The notes: generated from the sequence alone by a model not told the origin. A stretch of DNA of 64,000 bases from Kurthia senegalensis (GCF_000285595.1 NZ_HE611064.1:637270-701269); one strand, 5' to 3'; shown: positions 27,088 through 36,276, counted from the first letter of the stretch. Made by a program: numbers and translations.

Positions 27088-28710
27088 ATGGAGAACTCTA
27101 CTAGTTTACGCAGAAGAAATCAATTCATGTTGTTTACGATGACAGCAGGGATGTTCCTTTTTTGCTTATTGTGCGTCATTCGGAATTTACCTTACCCGAT
27201 GACAGCGAGTATTTTATCATTTTTAGCTTCTGCTGCCTTAACGGCCATTTTTTTAGCGAAACGCATTAATGAGCGCTCGATTCGCATCTTAACAATTATA
27301 TTTTTAAATGTGATTGGTCTCATAACTATTTTTAATACAGAAAATCCGTATTATTTAACTTTTCTCATACTCGGATTATTTATGTTTTCTATTTATATGT
27401 CTTTCATTATAAATATAATTATGACGATCGTTGTTACTGTTGAAATTGCGTTAATCGTCTCATTCCACTTTCCTACATTATTGGAAGACCTCGCACCGCA
27501 TCAACTATTTTGGCTAACGCTTTCGCTTCTTTTCTTTTTCACATTCAGTTGTATTCAAATGCTCTATTTATACAATTCATCTAAAATAATCGAAGCACAG
27601 CATAATGATATGGAAATGAAGTTCGAATCACGTGAAGGGTATTTAAATTTATTTTTCGAAAATGCGAAAGATAGCATTGCCGTTTTTGATAAAAACAACC
27701 GAGTTGTCGCTGTCAATCCCGCATTCACACAGCTTTATGGTTGGACGAGTGAGGAGAGTATTGGGAAAAGTATTCCTATGGTCCCACCAGAAGCATACGA
27801 AATGGCACAAAAGCGCATTCAAGGCATGCTCAGTGGTCAAAGTTATGATTTGTTACAAACGAAAGATATGCGAAAAGATGGCACAATTTTCGATGCCGAA
27901 GTAACGTTGTCTCCAATTTTAGATACGCACGGTCAAGTCATCGCTACATCAGTCATTACACGTGATGTCTCGTATCGTAAAGAAGCAGACCAATTACGAC
28001 TGCAATCAGAAAAATTACAAACAGCCGGAGAAATCGCTGCAGGTGTCGCACACGAAGTACGAAATCCACTATCTGTTATTTCTGGGTTTATTCAAGTAAT
28101 GAATGAAGACCCGCATTCACCTTATACGTTTTACACAAATTTAATCGAAAAAGAAATTGATCGAATTCAATTAATTGTTAATGAATTTTTAGTCCTTTCC
28201 CGCCCACATACAGAAGAGCCGAAAGTATTTAAAATCGATACAATTTTACAAGATATTTTAGTTTTCTTTTCACACGAACTCGAAATTAAAAACATTATTT
28301 TAACGACAAACTGGCTCGAAGAAAATATTTGTATTAAAGGCGATCCAAACCAGCTGAAACAAGTGCTTATTAACATTATTAAAAATGCAATTGATGCCAT
28401 TGAGGCAGAAGGAAATATCGACATTACATTCCAAAAAGAAGATGATCGCCATATCGGTATTCACATTGCAGATGATGGACTCGGTATGAAACAAGAAACC
28501 GTCAATCGAATTTTTCAACCGTTCTATACGACGAAAGAAAAAGGAACAGGGCTCGGCATGATGATCTGTGAAAAAATCATTACCGAACATAAAGGAAAAA
28601 TTGAAATTGATAGTACGTACGGTCAAGGAACGATTTTTTCAATTACACTTCCGATTTGCACGAAAGAAGAAAAAAATAAAATGTTAAAAAAAGCTTCTGA
28701 AAACGCATAA
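27088..28710 (+). CDS. PAS-domain membrane histidine kinase (sporulation-kinase-like)
   Basis: 540 residues from ATG 27088 with GAGGTG upstream; longer in-frame starts lack a ribosome site. Residues ~10-165 carry about six hydrophobic segments (5-6 TM). Then a PAS domain (~190-300: FFENAKDSIAVFDKNNRVVAVNPAFTQLYGW), a HisKA domain with phospho-His322 (AAGVAHEVRNPLSVISGF), and the HATPase domain (N box QLKQVLINIIKNAIDAI, G1 DDGLGM, F FQPFYTTKEKGTGLG). The HEVRNPL box and architecture resemble Bacillus KinB/KinE/KinA-type kinases that feed Spo0F. No response regulator is adjacent, which suits an orphan phosphorelay kinase. Signal unknown. Confidence 0.85.
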   Translation: MENSTSLRRRNQFMLFTMTAGMFLFCLLCVIRNLPYPMTASILSFLASAALTAIFLAKRINERSIRILTIIFLNVIGLITIFNTENPYYLTFLILGLFMFSIYMSFIINIIMTIVVTVEIALIVSFHFPTLLEDLAPHQLFWLTLSLLFFFTFSCIQMLYLYNSSKIIEAQHNDMEMKFESREGYLNLFFENAKDSIAVFDKNNRVVAVNPAFTQLYGWTSEESIGKSIPMVPPEAYEMAQKRIQGMLSGQSYDLLQTKDMRKDGTIFDAEVTLSPILDTHGQVIATSVITRDVSYRKEADQLRLQSEKLQTAGEIAAGVAHEVRNPLSVISGFIQVMNEDPHSPYTFYTNLIEKEIDRIQLIVNEFLVLSRPHTEEPKVFKIDTILQDILVFFSHELEIKNIILTTNWLEENICIKGDPNQLKQVLINIIKNAIDAIEAEGNIDITFQKEDDRHIGIHIADDGLGMKQETVNRIFQPFYTTKEKGTGLGMMICEKIITEHKGKIEIDSTYGQGTIFSITLPICTKEEKNKMLKKASENA

Positions 28711-28731
28711 TCGTTTTCAGAAGCTTTTTTA
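28686..28731 (+). terminator. Terminator overlapping the end of the histidine kinase gene
   Basis: Stem AAAAAGCTTCTGAAAACG / CGTTTTCAGAAGCTTTTT; the kinase stop codon TAA is in the six-base loop. Confidence 0.9.
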
Positions 28732-28733
28732 CT

Positions 28734-30110
28734 TTAACGCATAATCGTTTTAACAAGTTTCACTTTTTTCTTATACGGTGGGAATAATACGTTCGTAGAA
28801 AGTTTCGTTGAGCGTTTCAAAACGGATTTCGCATGTGTGAAGCACTCAAAGCTTGCTTTCCCGTGATAATTCCCTGCACCTGATTCACCGACACCACCGA
28901 ACGGTAAATGAATCGAACCGACATGTGTAATCGTATCGTTAATACAGCCGCCACCGAACGGTAGATTAGCTAAGAAATAATCGACTGCTTTATCTGTTTC
29001 TGTGAATAAATAAGCCGCAAGTGGTTTCGGTTTTTTCTTAATTAAACGAATGGCTGTTTCTAAATCTTCATAAACTAAAATCGGCATAATCGGCCCGAAA
29101 ATCTCATCTTCCATAATGGCACTATTCCATTTTACATCTTGTAAAATAGTCGGTGCGATATATAAATCTTCTCGATCACGCTCGCCACCCATTAACACGT
29201 GATCTTTCATTTCATTTAATAAGCCGTTTAAACGATCAAATTGACGTTCGTTGACGATTCGACCATAATCTTTTGATGTTTGTGCATCTTTGCCATAAAA
29301 CTTTTGTAATGTTTTTTTAAGCTGGCGTAAAAATGGGACTTTCACTGATTCATGTACGAGTACGTAATCTGGTGCGACACACGTTTGACCTGCATTCGTA
29401 AATTTCCCCCATGCAAGACGTTTCGCTGCTACTTCCAAATTAGCCGTTTGATCGACGATTGCAGGACTCTTACCGCCAAGTTCTAACGTGAATGGTGTCA
29501 GACGTTCTGCACAAGCACCCGCCACAATTTTGCCGACTGCTACGCTACCTGTGAAGAAAATAAAGTCGAACGGTGCATGAATTAATTGTTGTACGACGTC
29601 TTTCTCCCCTTCAACGACTGCGACGTATTCTGGTGAAAATGTTTCTTCAATAATGTGACGAATGATTTGCGTCGTATGCGGTGTGGATTCAGACGGTTTA
29701 ACGATTGCTGTATTCCCCCCAACAATTGCGCCGATAAGTGGTTCAATAACGAGTTGGAATGGGTAGTTAAATGGTCCGATAATACACGTAACGCCGTACG
29801 CATCTCGAACGATCATACTTTTCCCAGGTTGGAATTGAATTGGTGTCGACACGTTGATTGGATGCATCCATTCTTCTAAATGTTTTAACATGTGGCTAAT
29901 CGAGTCATACACAATACCGATTTCCGTCGCAAATGCTTCGAATTCGCTCTTATGTAAATCTCGATGCAATGCCTCCATTACACGTTTTTCATTTTTTGAA
30001 ATCGTTGCCTTCAGTTTCTTTAATTGCTCTTTACGAAACGTAATAGATTGTGTTTCCCCACTGTCAAAAAAAGCACGTTGCTTTTCCATTAACTGTTCAA
30101 TATGTGCCAT
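28734..30110 (-). CDS. Aldehyde dehydrogenase (class 3 / YwdH-like)
   Basis: 458 residues, short for ALDH because class-3-type enzymes lack the N-terminal extension. Rossmann-type NAD site around FFTGSVAVGK, glutamate motif LELGGKSPAIV, and the catalytic cysteine in NAGQTCVAPDYVLV. A hydrophobic/basic C-terminal tail (FPPYKKKVKLVKTIMR) may touch membrane, as in fatty aldehyde dehydrogenases. It oxidises fatty or aromatic aldehydes to acids. ATG with AAAGGGG upstream. Converges with the histidine kinase gene, sharing a terminator region. Confidence 0.9.
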   Translation of the reverse strand: MAHIEQLMEKQRAFFDSGETQSITFRKEQLKKLKATISKNEKRVMEALHRDLHKSEFEAFATEIGIVYDSISHMLKHLEEWMHPINVSTPIQFQPGKSMIVRDAYGVTCIIGPFNYPFQLVIEPLIGAIVGGNTAIVKPSESTPHTTQIIRHIIEETFSPEYVAVVEGEKDVVQQLIHAPFDFIFFTGSVAVGKIVAGACAERLTPFTLELGGKSPAIVDQTANLEVAAKRLAWGKFTNAGQTCVAPDYVLVHESVKVPFLRQLKKTLQKFYGKDAQTSKDYGRIVNERQFDRLNGLLNEMKDHVLMGGERDREDLYIAPTILQDVKWNSAIMEDEIFGPIMPILVYEDLETAIRLIKKKPKPLAAYLFTETDKAVDYFLANLPFGGGCINDTITHVGSIHLPFGGVGESGAGNYHGKASFECFTHAKSVLKRSTKLSTNVLFPPYKKKVKLVKTIMR

Positions 30111-30211
30111 TTTCCATAAGCCCCTTTCAAATTTCCTTCGTATTCGAATTGTACCATTTCTCGCTCATTTCTTACCATTCATATATATTTGAAACATATT
30201 ATAAAAAAGGA

Positions 30212-30238
30212 TTGCTTTTTTTATAATATGCGTATAAT
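30212..30238 (+). promoter_or_regulatory. Candidate promoter of the 30.2-kb small RNA
   Basis: TTGCTT (30212-30217) and a perfect TATAAT (30233-30238) with a 15-base spacer, shorter than ideal. Confidence 0.45.
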
Positions 30239-30244
30239 TAATTA

Positions 30245-30332
30245 TTAGGTGCCAAACCTATTGCTATTCTTTATTGAATAGCAGACTTACTCGCTCATAA
30301 CAGCCGGATTGCTGGAGCGAGTTTGTTTTTTT
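30245..30332 (+). ncRNA. Candidate small RNA with intrinsic terminator
   Basis: No protein frame is plausible here. After the -10 box come three successive hairpins: AGG-TGCCAAA-CCT, GCTATTC-TTTATT-GAATAGC, and ACTCGCTC-ATAA-CAGC...GCTG-GAGCGAGT followed by TTGTTTTTTT. The last is an intrinsic terminator on the plus strand. It lies between genes transcribed away from or towards it on the minus strand, so it is an independent unit, not a leader. I could not match it to a riboswitch or sRNA class I know. Confidence 0.55.
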
Positions 30333-30365
30333 CGGCGGGAAGGATGAGCTCCCGCCTTTTATTTT
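30333..30365 (+). terminator. Second terminator hairpin downstream of the candidate RNA
   Basis: Stem GGCGGGA / TCCCGCC with a T-rich tail directly behind the first terminator. Confidence 0.65.
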
Positions 30366-30395
30366 TGTCTAAAAATGAACGTATATAGTGTATAG

Positions 30396-30435
30396 GAGAA
30401 CAGACTTCTTTGTAGAAGACTGTTCTCTTTTTTTC
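30396..30435 (+). terminator. Third hairpin with T run in the same spacer
   Basis: Stem GAGAACAGACTTC / GAAGACTGTTCTC followed by seven T after one C. Confidence 0.7.
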
Positions 30436-30473
30436 TACCTCATCTAATTTTCAACCGACATTCGAACAAATAA

Positions 30474-30611
30474 AAAAGAGACTGGGACAAAACACGTCAT
30501 TTTTCTTTTTTAGCGTTCGCAACGAAAAACCGGAACCGCGCCACAGCGCGATTCCGGTTTTTCTTATGCTCATATGAGAGGTGATTTCTGCACGTATGTC
30601 CCAGCCTCTTT
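30474..30611. repeat. GACTGGGACA inverted-repeat element A
   Basis: Outer arms AAGAGACTGGGACA and TGTCCCAGCCTCTT are complementary and 110 bases apart. Between them is a perfect hairpin (AAAAACCGGAA...TTCCGGTTTTT, 30524-30562). The same outer arms occur at 62453-62692. Similar 'aggctgggaca' elements are, from memory, common between genes in staphylococci and relatives. On the minus strand it ends pit transcription. Confidence 0.75.
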
Positions 30612-30643
30612 AAATAAAGCAATCTTACTTAGCTGCTCTTACT

Positions 30644-31642
30644 TTATACGAATAAGTTTAATAGTAAGTAAATACCACCAGCTAATAATGCTGAGATTGG
30701 CAACGTAATAATCCAAGTTAGTACGATTTTACGTGCTACGCCCCATTTAACGCCTTTCACACGTTGTGCCGCACCAACTCCCATAATCGCTGAAGAAATA
30801 ACGTGTGTCGTTGATACAGGCAAGTGAATTAACGTTGCACCGAAAATAATAGAAGCTGAAGATAAATCAGCTGCGACACCATTTACAGGACGGATTTTCA
30901 TAATTTTACCGCCGACCGTTTTGATGATTTTATAACCACCAATTGACGTACCAAGACCCATTGCTAATGCACAGGCAAAACGAACCCAACCTTGTACGTC
31001 ATCGTTCGTTTGAAGACCTGCAGCAATTAAAGCCATCGTAATAATCCCCATCGCTTTTTGTGCATCGTTCGTACCGTGTGTAAATGCTTGAATAGCTGCC
31101 GTACCAATTTGTACTGTACGGAACCCTTTATTCGTTTTATATAGATTAAATCCTTTAAATATAAATTTAAACAGTGTCATCATAATGAAACCGACAGCAA
31201 TCGCAATAAATGGTGATAAAATTAACGCTTGAATAATTTTAATAAAACCATCGTAGTTTAAAGAGGCAAAACCTGCTGCAGCAATTGCTGCACCCGCGAT
31301 TGAACCGATAATTGCATGTGAAGAACTTGATGGGATACCGAAGTACCATGTTACTAAGTTCCAAATAATTGCTGCTAATAATGCTGCTAAAATAACGAGC
31401 GTCCCATTTTGCAATGCAAATGGATCCACGATATCTTTCGTGATGGCTTTCGCTACACCTGTAAACGTAATCGCCCCAACAAAGTTCATGATTGCAGCCA
31501 TGATTACAGCTGTTTTCGGCGGTAGCGCACGCGTCGAAACAGAAGTCGCAATCGCATTCGCCGTATCATGGAAACCATTAATAAAGTCAAATACTAACGC
31601 AAAAATAACGACTAAAATCGTTAAAAGTATAAGCGTATCCAT
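30644..31642 (-). CDS. pit: Low-affinity inorganic phosphate transporter (PiT family)
   Basis: 332 residues with about 10 transmembrane helices. The duplicated PiT signature is clear: DFINGFHDTANAIATSVSTRALPP near the N-terminus and FTHGTNDAQKAMGIITMAL in the second half; also GAAIAAAGF and LPVSTTHVISSAIMG. It takes up phosphate (as metal-phosphate) driven by H+. It starts 17 bp after a DUF47 gene and forms the usual DUF47-pit operon, as ykaA-pit in B. subtilis. ATG with an AGGTAGGGTG ribosome site. Confidence 0.92.
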   Translation of the reverse strand: MDTLILLTILVVIFALVFDFINGFHDTANAIATSVSTRALPPKTAVIMAAIMNFVGAITFTGVAKAITKDIVDPFALQNGTLVILAALLAAIIWNLVTWYFGIPSSSSHAIIGSIAGAAIAAAGFASLNYDGFIKIIQALILSPFIAIAVGFIMMTLFKFIFKGFNLYKTNKGFRTVQIGTAAIQAFTHGTNDAQKAMGIITMALIAAGLQTNDDVQGWVRFACALAMGLGTSIGGYKIIKTVGGKIMKIRPVNGVAADLSSASIIFGATLIHLPVSTTHVISSAIMGVGAAQRVKGVKWGVARKIVLTWIITLPISALLAGGIYLLLNLFV

Positions 31643-31658
31643 TCGTTCACCCTACCTC

Positions 31659-32278
31659 TTATGCATTTCGCATAATGATTGTTTCCATCGTATTCGCTAC
31701 GTTTTGGCAATCATCTGCGATATCTTCAAGTTGTTCGTAAATATCTTTATATTGAATAATACGAATAGGGTCTGTTTCGTGTAAAAATAGTTGTTTAATC
31801 GATTTACGTAATACTTCATCACATTTTGATTCGTAATCTTTTATTTTAATCGCATTTTCACGCATGCCGACTAAATCTTTTCTTTGAAGTTTTTCCATCG
31901 CTAGAACGATTTCGTCTGTGCTTGCTACGATATTTTCTACAAATTTCTTCATTGATTCGTCCGCTTCTACGATCCCGAACATGTCAAAATGAGCGATACA
32001 TTCTTCCATTCCATCAAGTACGTCATCCATGCTGTTCGCAAGAGCTAAAATGTCCTCACGTTCGATTGGTGTCATGAATGATTTATTTAACATAACGATT
32101 AACGCATGAATCAGCGTGTCACCATCTGTTTCATATTTTTTCATTTGCGTACTGATTTCAGCTAAATCATCAAGGTTATGAATTTGAAAATCATTTGCAT
32201 AATGAAGTGCTTTTTGTGCATTTTGTGCGATTTCCGCAAGTTTGTTAAAGAATGGATCGTCTTTTTTCGGTTAAACAT
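31659..32278 (-). CDS. ykaA: DUF47/PhoU-like Pit accessory protein, N-terminal single-base frame break
   Basis: The ribosome site GGAGG and ATG 32278 start MFNRKK, then the frame breaks in the T6 run 32262-32267 (plus strand). Adding one base gives MFNRKKDDPFFNKLAEIAQNAQ... continuing without interruption into MKKYETDGDTLIHALIV...; total ~206 residues, the family norm. The helical bundle (TPIEREDILALANSMDDVLDGMEECI) is PhoU-like and is thought to modulate Pit activity from the cytosolic side. Without the repair the best frame starts at 32144 and lacks a ribosome site, which supports the repaired model. Confidence 0.85.
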
Positions 32279-32634
32279 AAGTTCCTCCTAGAGCTTGTCT
32301 GTTTGTAGTTTTTTTATAATTAAGGATCAAGCATATAGCTTCTCTCTTGCTTTTCAGGTTAGCCAACTTGCTTTACTGACAAAGCTATCTTAACAATCTT
32401 TTAGACAATTTGCTTTGAAATTTACATTACTTAATGCAACATTTACAAAACTGTAACAAAGTCGTCCACAAAATTGCTGTTAAATAGAAAAAATAAATGC
32501 CTAAGGAGCATTTTACACCATTTGTTAGCAAAATTTAATTGTTTTCTATACGTTTTTTCTGTTTTTCATGCAAAATTTTTGTTCAAACCTTTACATCGCC
32601 TTTATAAATTTACAAACTATGGAATACTTGTGCA
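32279..32634. other. Gene-free region upstream of the phosphate operon
   Basis: About 355 bases without a plausible gene. It holds the promoter region of the DUF47-pit pair. Several TTTACA/TTACAG-like hexamers around 32425-32460 could be PhoP-type sites, but their spacing does not clearly fit, so I do not call them. Confidence 0.5.
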
Positions 32635-32673
32635 TAAAAAAGAACAATCATTGAATTGATTGTTTCTTTTTTA
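32635..32673 (-). terminator. Terminator of the histidine phosphatase gene
   Basis: Minus-strand AAACAATCAATTCAATGATTGTT hairpin followed by C and six T. Confidence 0.8.
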
Positions 32674-32678
32674 TTTAC

Positions 32679-33251
32679 TTAATCGAGCAAATGATGCGTT
32701 TCATTGTATTTACCGAGCCACCATTTACCGTCTTTCGTATAAATCGTACTAACCCCACCATTTGAAAGACGCGCATTCGCCGGAAAAAGGTCGTTATTCT
32801 CTACAATTTGAAAAAGATGATGAATGACTGCACCGTGTGCTACGAGAACAATCGTGCCTTTCGGATATCGTTCTTCTAATACAGCTAAGCCACTTTTCAA
32901 ACGGCTTACAAATTGGCGCAATGGCTCTTGATCCGGGTATTTCTTATTCGGAAAAATTTTAGAACGCTCTTCATACGTCATTCCTTCTGCTTTCCCGAAA
33001 CCACGTTCTTTAAATTGTGTGATCATTTGCAACGGTAAATCAAACGGTTCATTAATAATACGTGCTGTATCATATGCACGCTTTAATGGGCTCGTAAAAA
33101 TCGCCGTTGCTTCGTTTTCAAAAAAGTACTTTTGACAAGCCATTGCTTGTGCAATACCTTGTTCATTTAACGGTATATCTGTCGTACCTTGAAGCCGACC
33201 TTGGCGATTCCAATCGGTTTCGCCATGTCGCACTACGTAGACCTTTGTCAT
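32679..33251 (-). CDS. Histidine phosphatase family protein (phosphoglycerate mutase-like)
   Basis: 190 residues from ATG 33251 with GGGGTG upstream. The RHG motif (VYVVRHGETDWNRQGRLQG), ERGFGKAEGMTYEE, and the second catalytic histidine in LVAHGAVIH place it in the cofactor-dependent phosphomutase/phosphatase branch, like PhoE or GpmB. The short length and substrate loops do not tell which phosphate ester it acts on. Longer ORF start upstream has no ribosome site. Single gene with its own terminator. Confidence 0.88.
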   Translation of the reverse strand: MTKVYVVRHGETDWNRQGRLQGTTDIPLNEQGIAQAMACQKYFFENEATAIFTSPLKRAYDTARIINEPFDLPLQMITQFKERGFGKAEGMTYEERSKIFPNKKYPDQEPLRQFVSRLKSGLAVLEERYPKGTIVLVAHGAVIHHLFQIVENNDLFPANARLSNGGVSTIYTKDGKWWLGKYNETHHLLD

Positions 33252-33336
33252 CGCTCTACACCCCATTTGTTTTATCCCACTCATCGTATCACAAAAATTG
33301 GAATTTGCGTATTTTTCTCATTGATTTCAGAACGAG

Positions 33337-34173
33337 TTACGACGCTTTTTTAAACCCTTCTTTTTGTGCATCTGCTTCACTACAAAACATCTTCTCTTCT
33401 TTTACATCATCGTAATTGTTCGTACCTGGTAAAAAGTAATTTTTGTTCCCTTTCGCATTTACATTCCCCTTAATATTACATGCTGTATCCGAGCTTTTCT
33501 CTGAAGTGGATTTCGTCGTTGAACTAGAATCGGTCGTTGATGTTGATGTAGAAGTACTGTCTGCTGACGGTAAGTTGTTCAACGATCCATTTTTATCTGG
33601 ATTGTCGCCGACTTGCCAACCCGCTACTTTCTCTTTGACGAAACCACGATTCGTTACGTATCCAGGATATTGCCAAATACCACGCTTTTCAGCTTTCGCT
33701 TTATCTTGTGCGGCATAAAATGGTTTTAAATATGTTGCTTGTTTGTTGTACACGTATCCAACACGCACGACACCTGCACGAATTAATTGTTCTTGCACAC
33801 TTTTGCCGTCTGCATAAACATATGCTAATAAACGGTCATATTTATCTTCACGGTCTCCCGTCGCATCAAATTCGATTGATACGACTTTCGCTTGCTCGAT
33901 TAGTTTTTTATTCAAATCAAGCGCTTCTTGTCCGAATGGTTGTTGTCCGAGCGTTTCATGATGCATTTCGGGTGCATCAATTAATAGAAAGCGAACTTTT
34001 CTTTGCTTCCCTTTATAATCGATTCGCATCGTATCTCCATCAATAACTTGTAATACTTTCACTCGTTCTCCGACGATTTTGTCACCATTCGTCGTAGTCG
34101 ATGTACTTTTTTCTGTACATGCACCTAAAATCATCACACATACGACGGTGAGTAACATCATAAGTTTCTTCAT
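33337..34173 (-). CDS. Lipoprotein thermonuclease with C-terminal excalibur domain
   Basis: 278 residues. Lipobox LGAC at residues 17-20 after a short hydrophobic stretch, so exported and lipid-anchored. Residues ~35-175 are a staphylococcal-nuclease domain with KVLQVIDGDTMRIDYKG, VRFLLIDAPEMHHE, and EFDATGDREDKYDRLLAYVYADG (catalytic Arg-Glu-Arg pattern). A low-complexity Ser/Thr linker (STSTSTTDSSSTTKSTS) leads to an excalibur calcium-binding domain (CNIKGNVNAKGNKNYFLPG...FCSEADAQKEGF). It should degrade DNA/RNA outside the membrane with Ca2+, for nutrient scavenging. B. subtilis YncB/YokF are comparable. Confidence 0.92.
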   Translation of the reverse strand: MKKLMMLLTVVCVMILGACTEKSTSTTTNGDKIVGERVKVLQVIDGDTMRIDYKGKQRKVRFLLIDAPEMHHETLGQQPFGQEALDLNKKLIEQAKVVSIEFDATGDREDKYDRLLAYVYADGKSVQEQLIRAGVVRVGYVYNKQATYLKPFYAAQDKAKAEKRGIWQYPGYVTNRGFVKEKVAGWQVGDNPDKNGSLNNLPSADSTSTSTSTTDSSSTTKSTSEKSSDTACNIKGNVNAKGNKNYFLPGTNNYDDVKEEKMFCSEADAQKEGFKKAS

Positions 34174-34251
34174 ATTTTATCTACCTACTTTCTGTCTTCT
34201 TACTCATTGTATCGAAAGTTTGGAATGCTGGCTATTTCCATATTAACGAAC

Positions 34252-34286
34252 AAAAAAACTCAAAATCTATAAATGATTTCGAGTTC
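34252..34286 (-). terminator. Terminator after yutG
   Basis: Minus-strand stem ACTCGAAATC / GATTTTGAGT followed by seven T. Confidence 0.85.
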
Positions 34287-34296
34287 TTCATTATAT

Positions 34297-34842
34297 TTAA
34301 ATAAATGCATGCGTTTCTAACGTTTCGCCACGTTCTTCTAAATCGCGAACCGTATGCGCTAAACGTGCAGATGCACATGCAGCAATACTTCCTACAAGAT
34401 CATCTAAAAATGTATTAACGCACTTACCATCTTTCGAATCAAGATGATTAATAATTCCTACTTTTTCTTTATCTAAGTGACCGTACGTCGTTAAAGCGAT
34501 ACTTCCGTAAGATTGTGTCGCTCCGACAGCTAACGTTTCATCAATACCGAATAAACTTTCATCACTCACGATTAATTGTTGTAATGGTTCAGATAACAAC
34601 CCTTTTTCTGCTAGCTCATCTAATTCAATCCCAACGAGCACGGCGTGTTGCACTTCGCGTTTTTGTAACACTTTATGCACCGATTGTTCACAATGTTCAA
34701 GCGTTAATCCTTTACTATAAGGACTTTGAACATCATATACAATCTCAGCGATGTCTCGGATTGTTACGCCACGACGTGCAAGTGCAGCATACGTCGCATC
34801 GGTTACTTCTTTTGAATGCACTTTTAAATTCGTATTAAACAT
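34297..34842 (-). CDS. yutG: Phosphatidylglycerophosphatase A-related protein YutG
   Basis: 181 residues, soluble-looking. N-terminal VTDATYAALARRGVTIRDIAEIVYDVQSPYSKGLTLE and C-terminal HLDSKDGKCVNTFLDDLVGSIAACASARLAH match the Gram-positive PgpA-like YutG family. In enterobacteria PgpA hydrolyses PGP and is membrane bound; the YutG branch has no clear membrane helices and its substrate is unproven. ATG with AGAGGG upstream. Divergent from yjcH. Confidence 0.8.
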   Translation of the reverse strand: MFNTNLKVHSKEVTDATYAALARRGVTIRDIAEIVYDVQSPYSKGLTLEHCEQSVHKVLQKREVQHAVLVGIELDELAEKGLLSEPLQQLIVSDESLFGIDETLAVGATQSYGSIALTTYGHLDKEKVGIINHLDSKDGKCVNTFLDDLVGSIAACASARLAHTVRDLEERGETLETHAFI

Positions 34843-34957
34843 GTAAAAACCCTCTTTTCATTCTCTCTTCCTTGAACGTTTTCTATTATAACGTAACTTG
34901 ATTTATGTTACACTTTTCGTACATATTGACTATTTATTTTAGAAGGAGTGCTTTTTA

Positions 34958-35683
34958 GTGAACACTGGCACAATTAAAGAATTTTCATTCCATAGTACCG
35001 CTTTAGACGAAACCCTCAACTTATACATCTACGTTCCGTCAAACTACACCCCGATGATGAATTATCCGCTTATCATTGCGGCAGATGGCAAAGACTACAT
35101 TCAGCTCGGTCGTATTTCTTCTGTCATGGATCATTTAATCGAAGATGGCGATATTGATGGGGCTATCATCGTCGCTGTTCCTTATAAGAGCGTTCAAGAT
35201 CGCCGCGATAAATATTTACCAAAAGGCATTAAACATCCAGCTTATTTACAATTTTTAAAACATGAATTATTACCGTATATGCATGAGAATTATTGTCTTT
35301 CAGACGATGCAGATGACCGTACACTCATAGGAGATTCACAAGCAGCGACCGTTTCTTTGTTAGGCGCACTCGCTTTTCCAGATACATTCGGGCACGTTAT
35401 TATGCATTCTCCATTCGTGGATGAAGACGTTTTAGCTATCGTTCAAAATGCGACAGACGGCATGGCAGTCAAAATGTATCACGCTGTCGGCAAAGGGGAA
35501 ACGGAAGTTCATACGACCGACCATAAAATTAAAGATTTTTTAACGCCAAATCGTACACTTCATACATTGCTCGTTGAAAAAGGATTCGATACTTTTTATA
35601 AAGAACTAGATGGCGACCATTCTTGGAAAACGTGGCAACCTGACTTAAAACAAGCATTCATCAAAAATTTTAACGAATTGTAA
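34958..35683 (+). CDS. yjcH: Esterase-family alpha/beta hydrolase YjcH
   Basis: 241 residues from GTG 34958, with AAGGAG ten bases upstream. Esterase D/enterochelin-esterase type: IIAADGKDYIQLGRISSVMDHLI, nucleophile region LIGDSQAATVSLLGAL (GDSQA in the place of GxSxG), and a C-terminal histidine in DGDHSWKTWQ. Expected cytosolic esterase; natural substrate unknown. It heads yjcH-yjcG-yjcF as in B. subtilis, all same strand. Confidence 0.88.
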   Translation: MNTGTIKEFSFHSTALDETLNLYIYVPSNYTPMMNYPLIIAADGKDYIQLGRISSVMDHLIEDGDIDGAIIVAVPYKSVQDRRDKYLPKGIKHPAYLQFLKHELLPYMHENYCLSDDADDRTLIGDSQAATVSLLGALAFPDTFGHVIMHSPFVDEDVLAIVQNATDGMAVKMYHAVGKGETEVHTTDHKIKDFLTPNRTLHTLLVEKGFDTFYKELDGDHSWKTWQPDLKQAFIKNFNEL

Positions 35684-35762
35684 AGGCCCTGACTAAAAAT
35701 TCTTTAGTATTTTCTGTTATACTGAATTTTAAGATAACTGTTAATTTTAAGGGGGATTTTTT

Positions 35763-36275
35763 ATGAATTATGGTATTGTTGCTTTTCCATCAAAAGAATT
35801 ACAAGATTTTGCGAACGCTTATCGCAAACGATATGACTCTCACTACGCACAACTCCCACCTCATATCACATTACGTGCAACGACTGAATCAAGTAATATC
35901 ACGTTACAAGAATTGGCGGATCAAGTAGCTGAAGTAACGAAAGAAATGAAACCAATCGACATTCACATCGGAAAAGTAAGTACATTTTCACCTGTGAACA
36001 ATGTCATTTATTTAAAAGTCGATCCGACAGAACAATTAACAGCCTTGCACAATACATTTTATGAGGAACCGTTCGGTGGCAAACCACCGTATCAATTCGT
36101 GCCTCACATTACACTCGCACAAGGTCTTTCTTCAAGCGAACATGACGATATTTTCGGTCAATTACGCATGTCCAATATCGAATTTAACGAAACGATCCAT
36201 CGCATACATTTACTTTATCAATTAGAAAATGGTACATGGTCTGTTTATGAAACATACCGTCTGCGAGGCGAATAA
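35763..36275 (+). CDS. yjcG: 2H phosphoesterase YjcG (2'-5' RNA ligase-like)
   Basis: 170 residues with two H-x-T/S-x motifs: PPHITLRA near residue 40 and VPHITLAQG near residue 115, the active site of 2H phosphoesterases. Start ATG with AAGGGGGG upstream. Members ligate or open 2'-5' RNA or cyclic phosphates; the role of YjcG is unknown. Followed after one base by the yjcF start, so co-translated. Confidence 0.88.
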   Translation: MNYGIVAFPSKELQDFANAYRKRYDSHYAQLPPHITLRATTESSNITLQELADQVAEVTKEMKPIDIHIGKVSTFSPVNNVIYLKVDPTEQLTALHNTFYEEPFGGKPPYQFVPHITLAQGLSSSEHDDIFGQLRMSNIEFNETIHRIHLLYQLENGTWSVYETYRLRGE

Positions 36276-36276
36276 G

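Noticed and set aside
30245-30332. Match to preQ1, crcB, SAM or THF riboswitch
   Set aside because: Compared by eye to remembered consensus sequences; none fits, and no gene follows on that strand.
32420-32462. Possible PhoP (phosphate) boxes upstream of DUF47-pit
   Set aside because: Hexamers present but spacing does not fit the 11-base repeat; not convincing.
33520-33560. Short repeat array in plus strand
   Set aside because: It is the Ser/Thr-coding linker of the nuclease gene, not a DNA element such as CRISPR.
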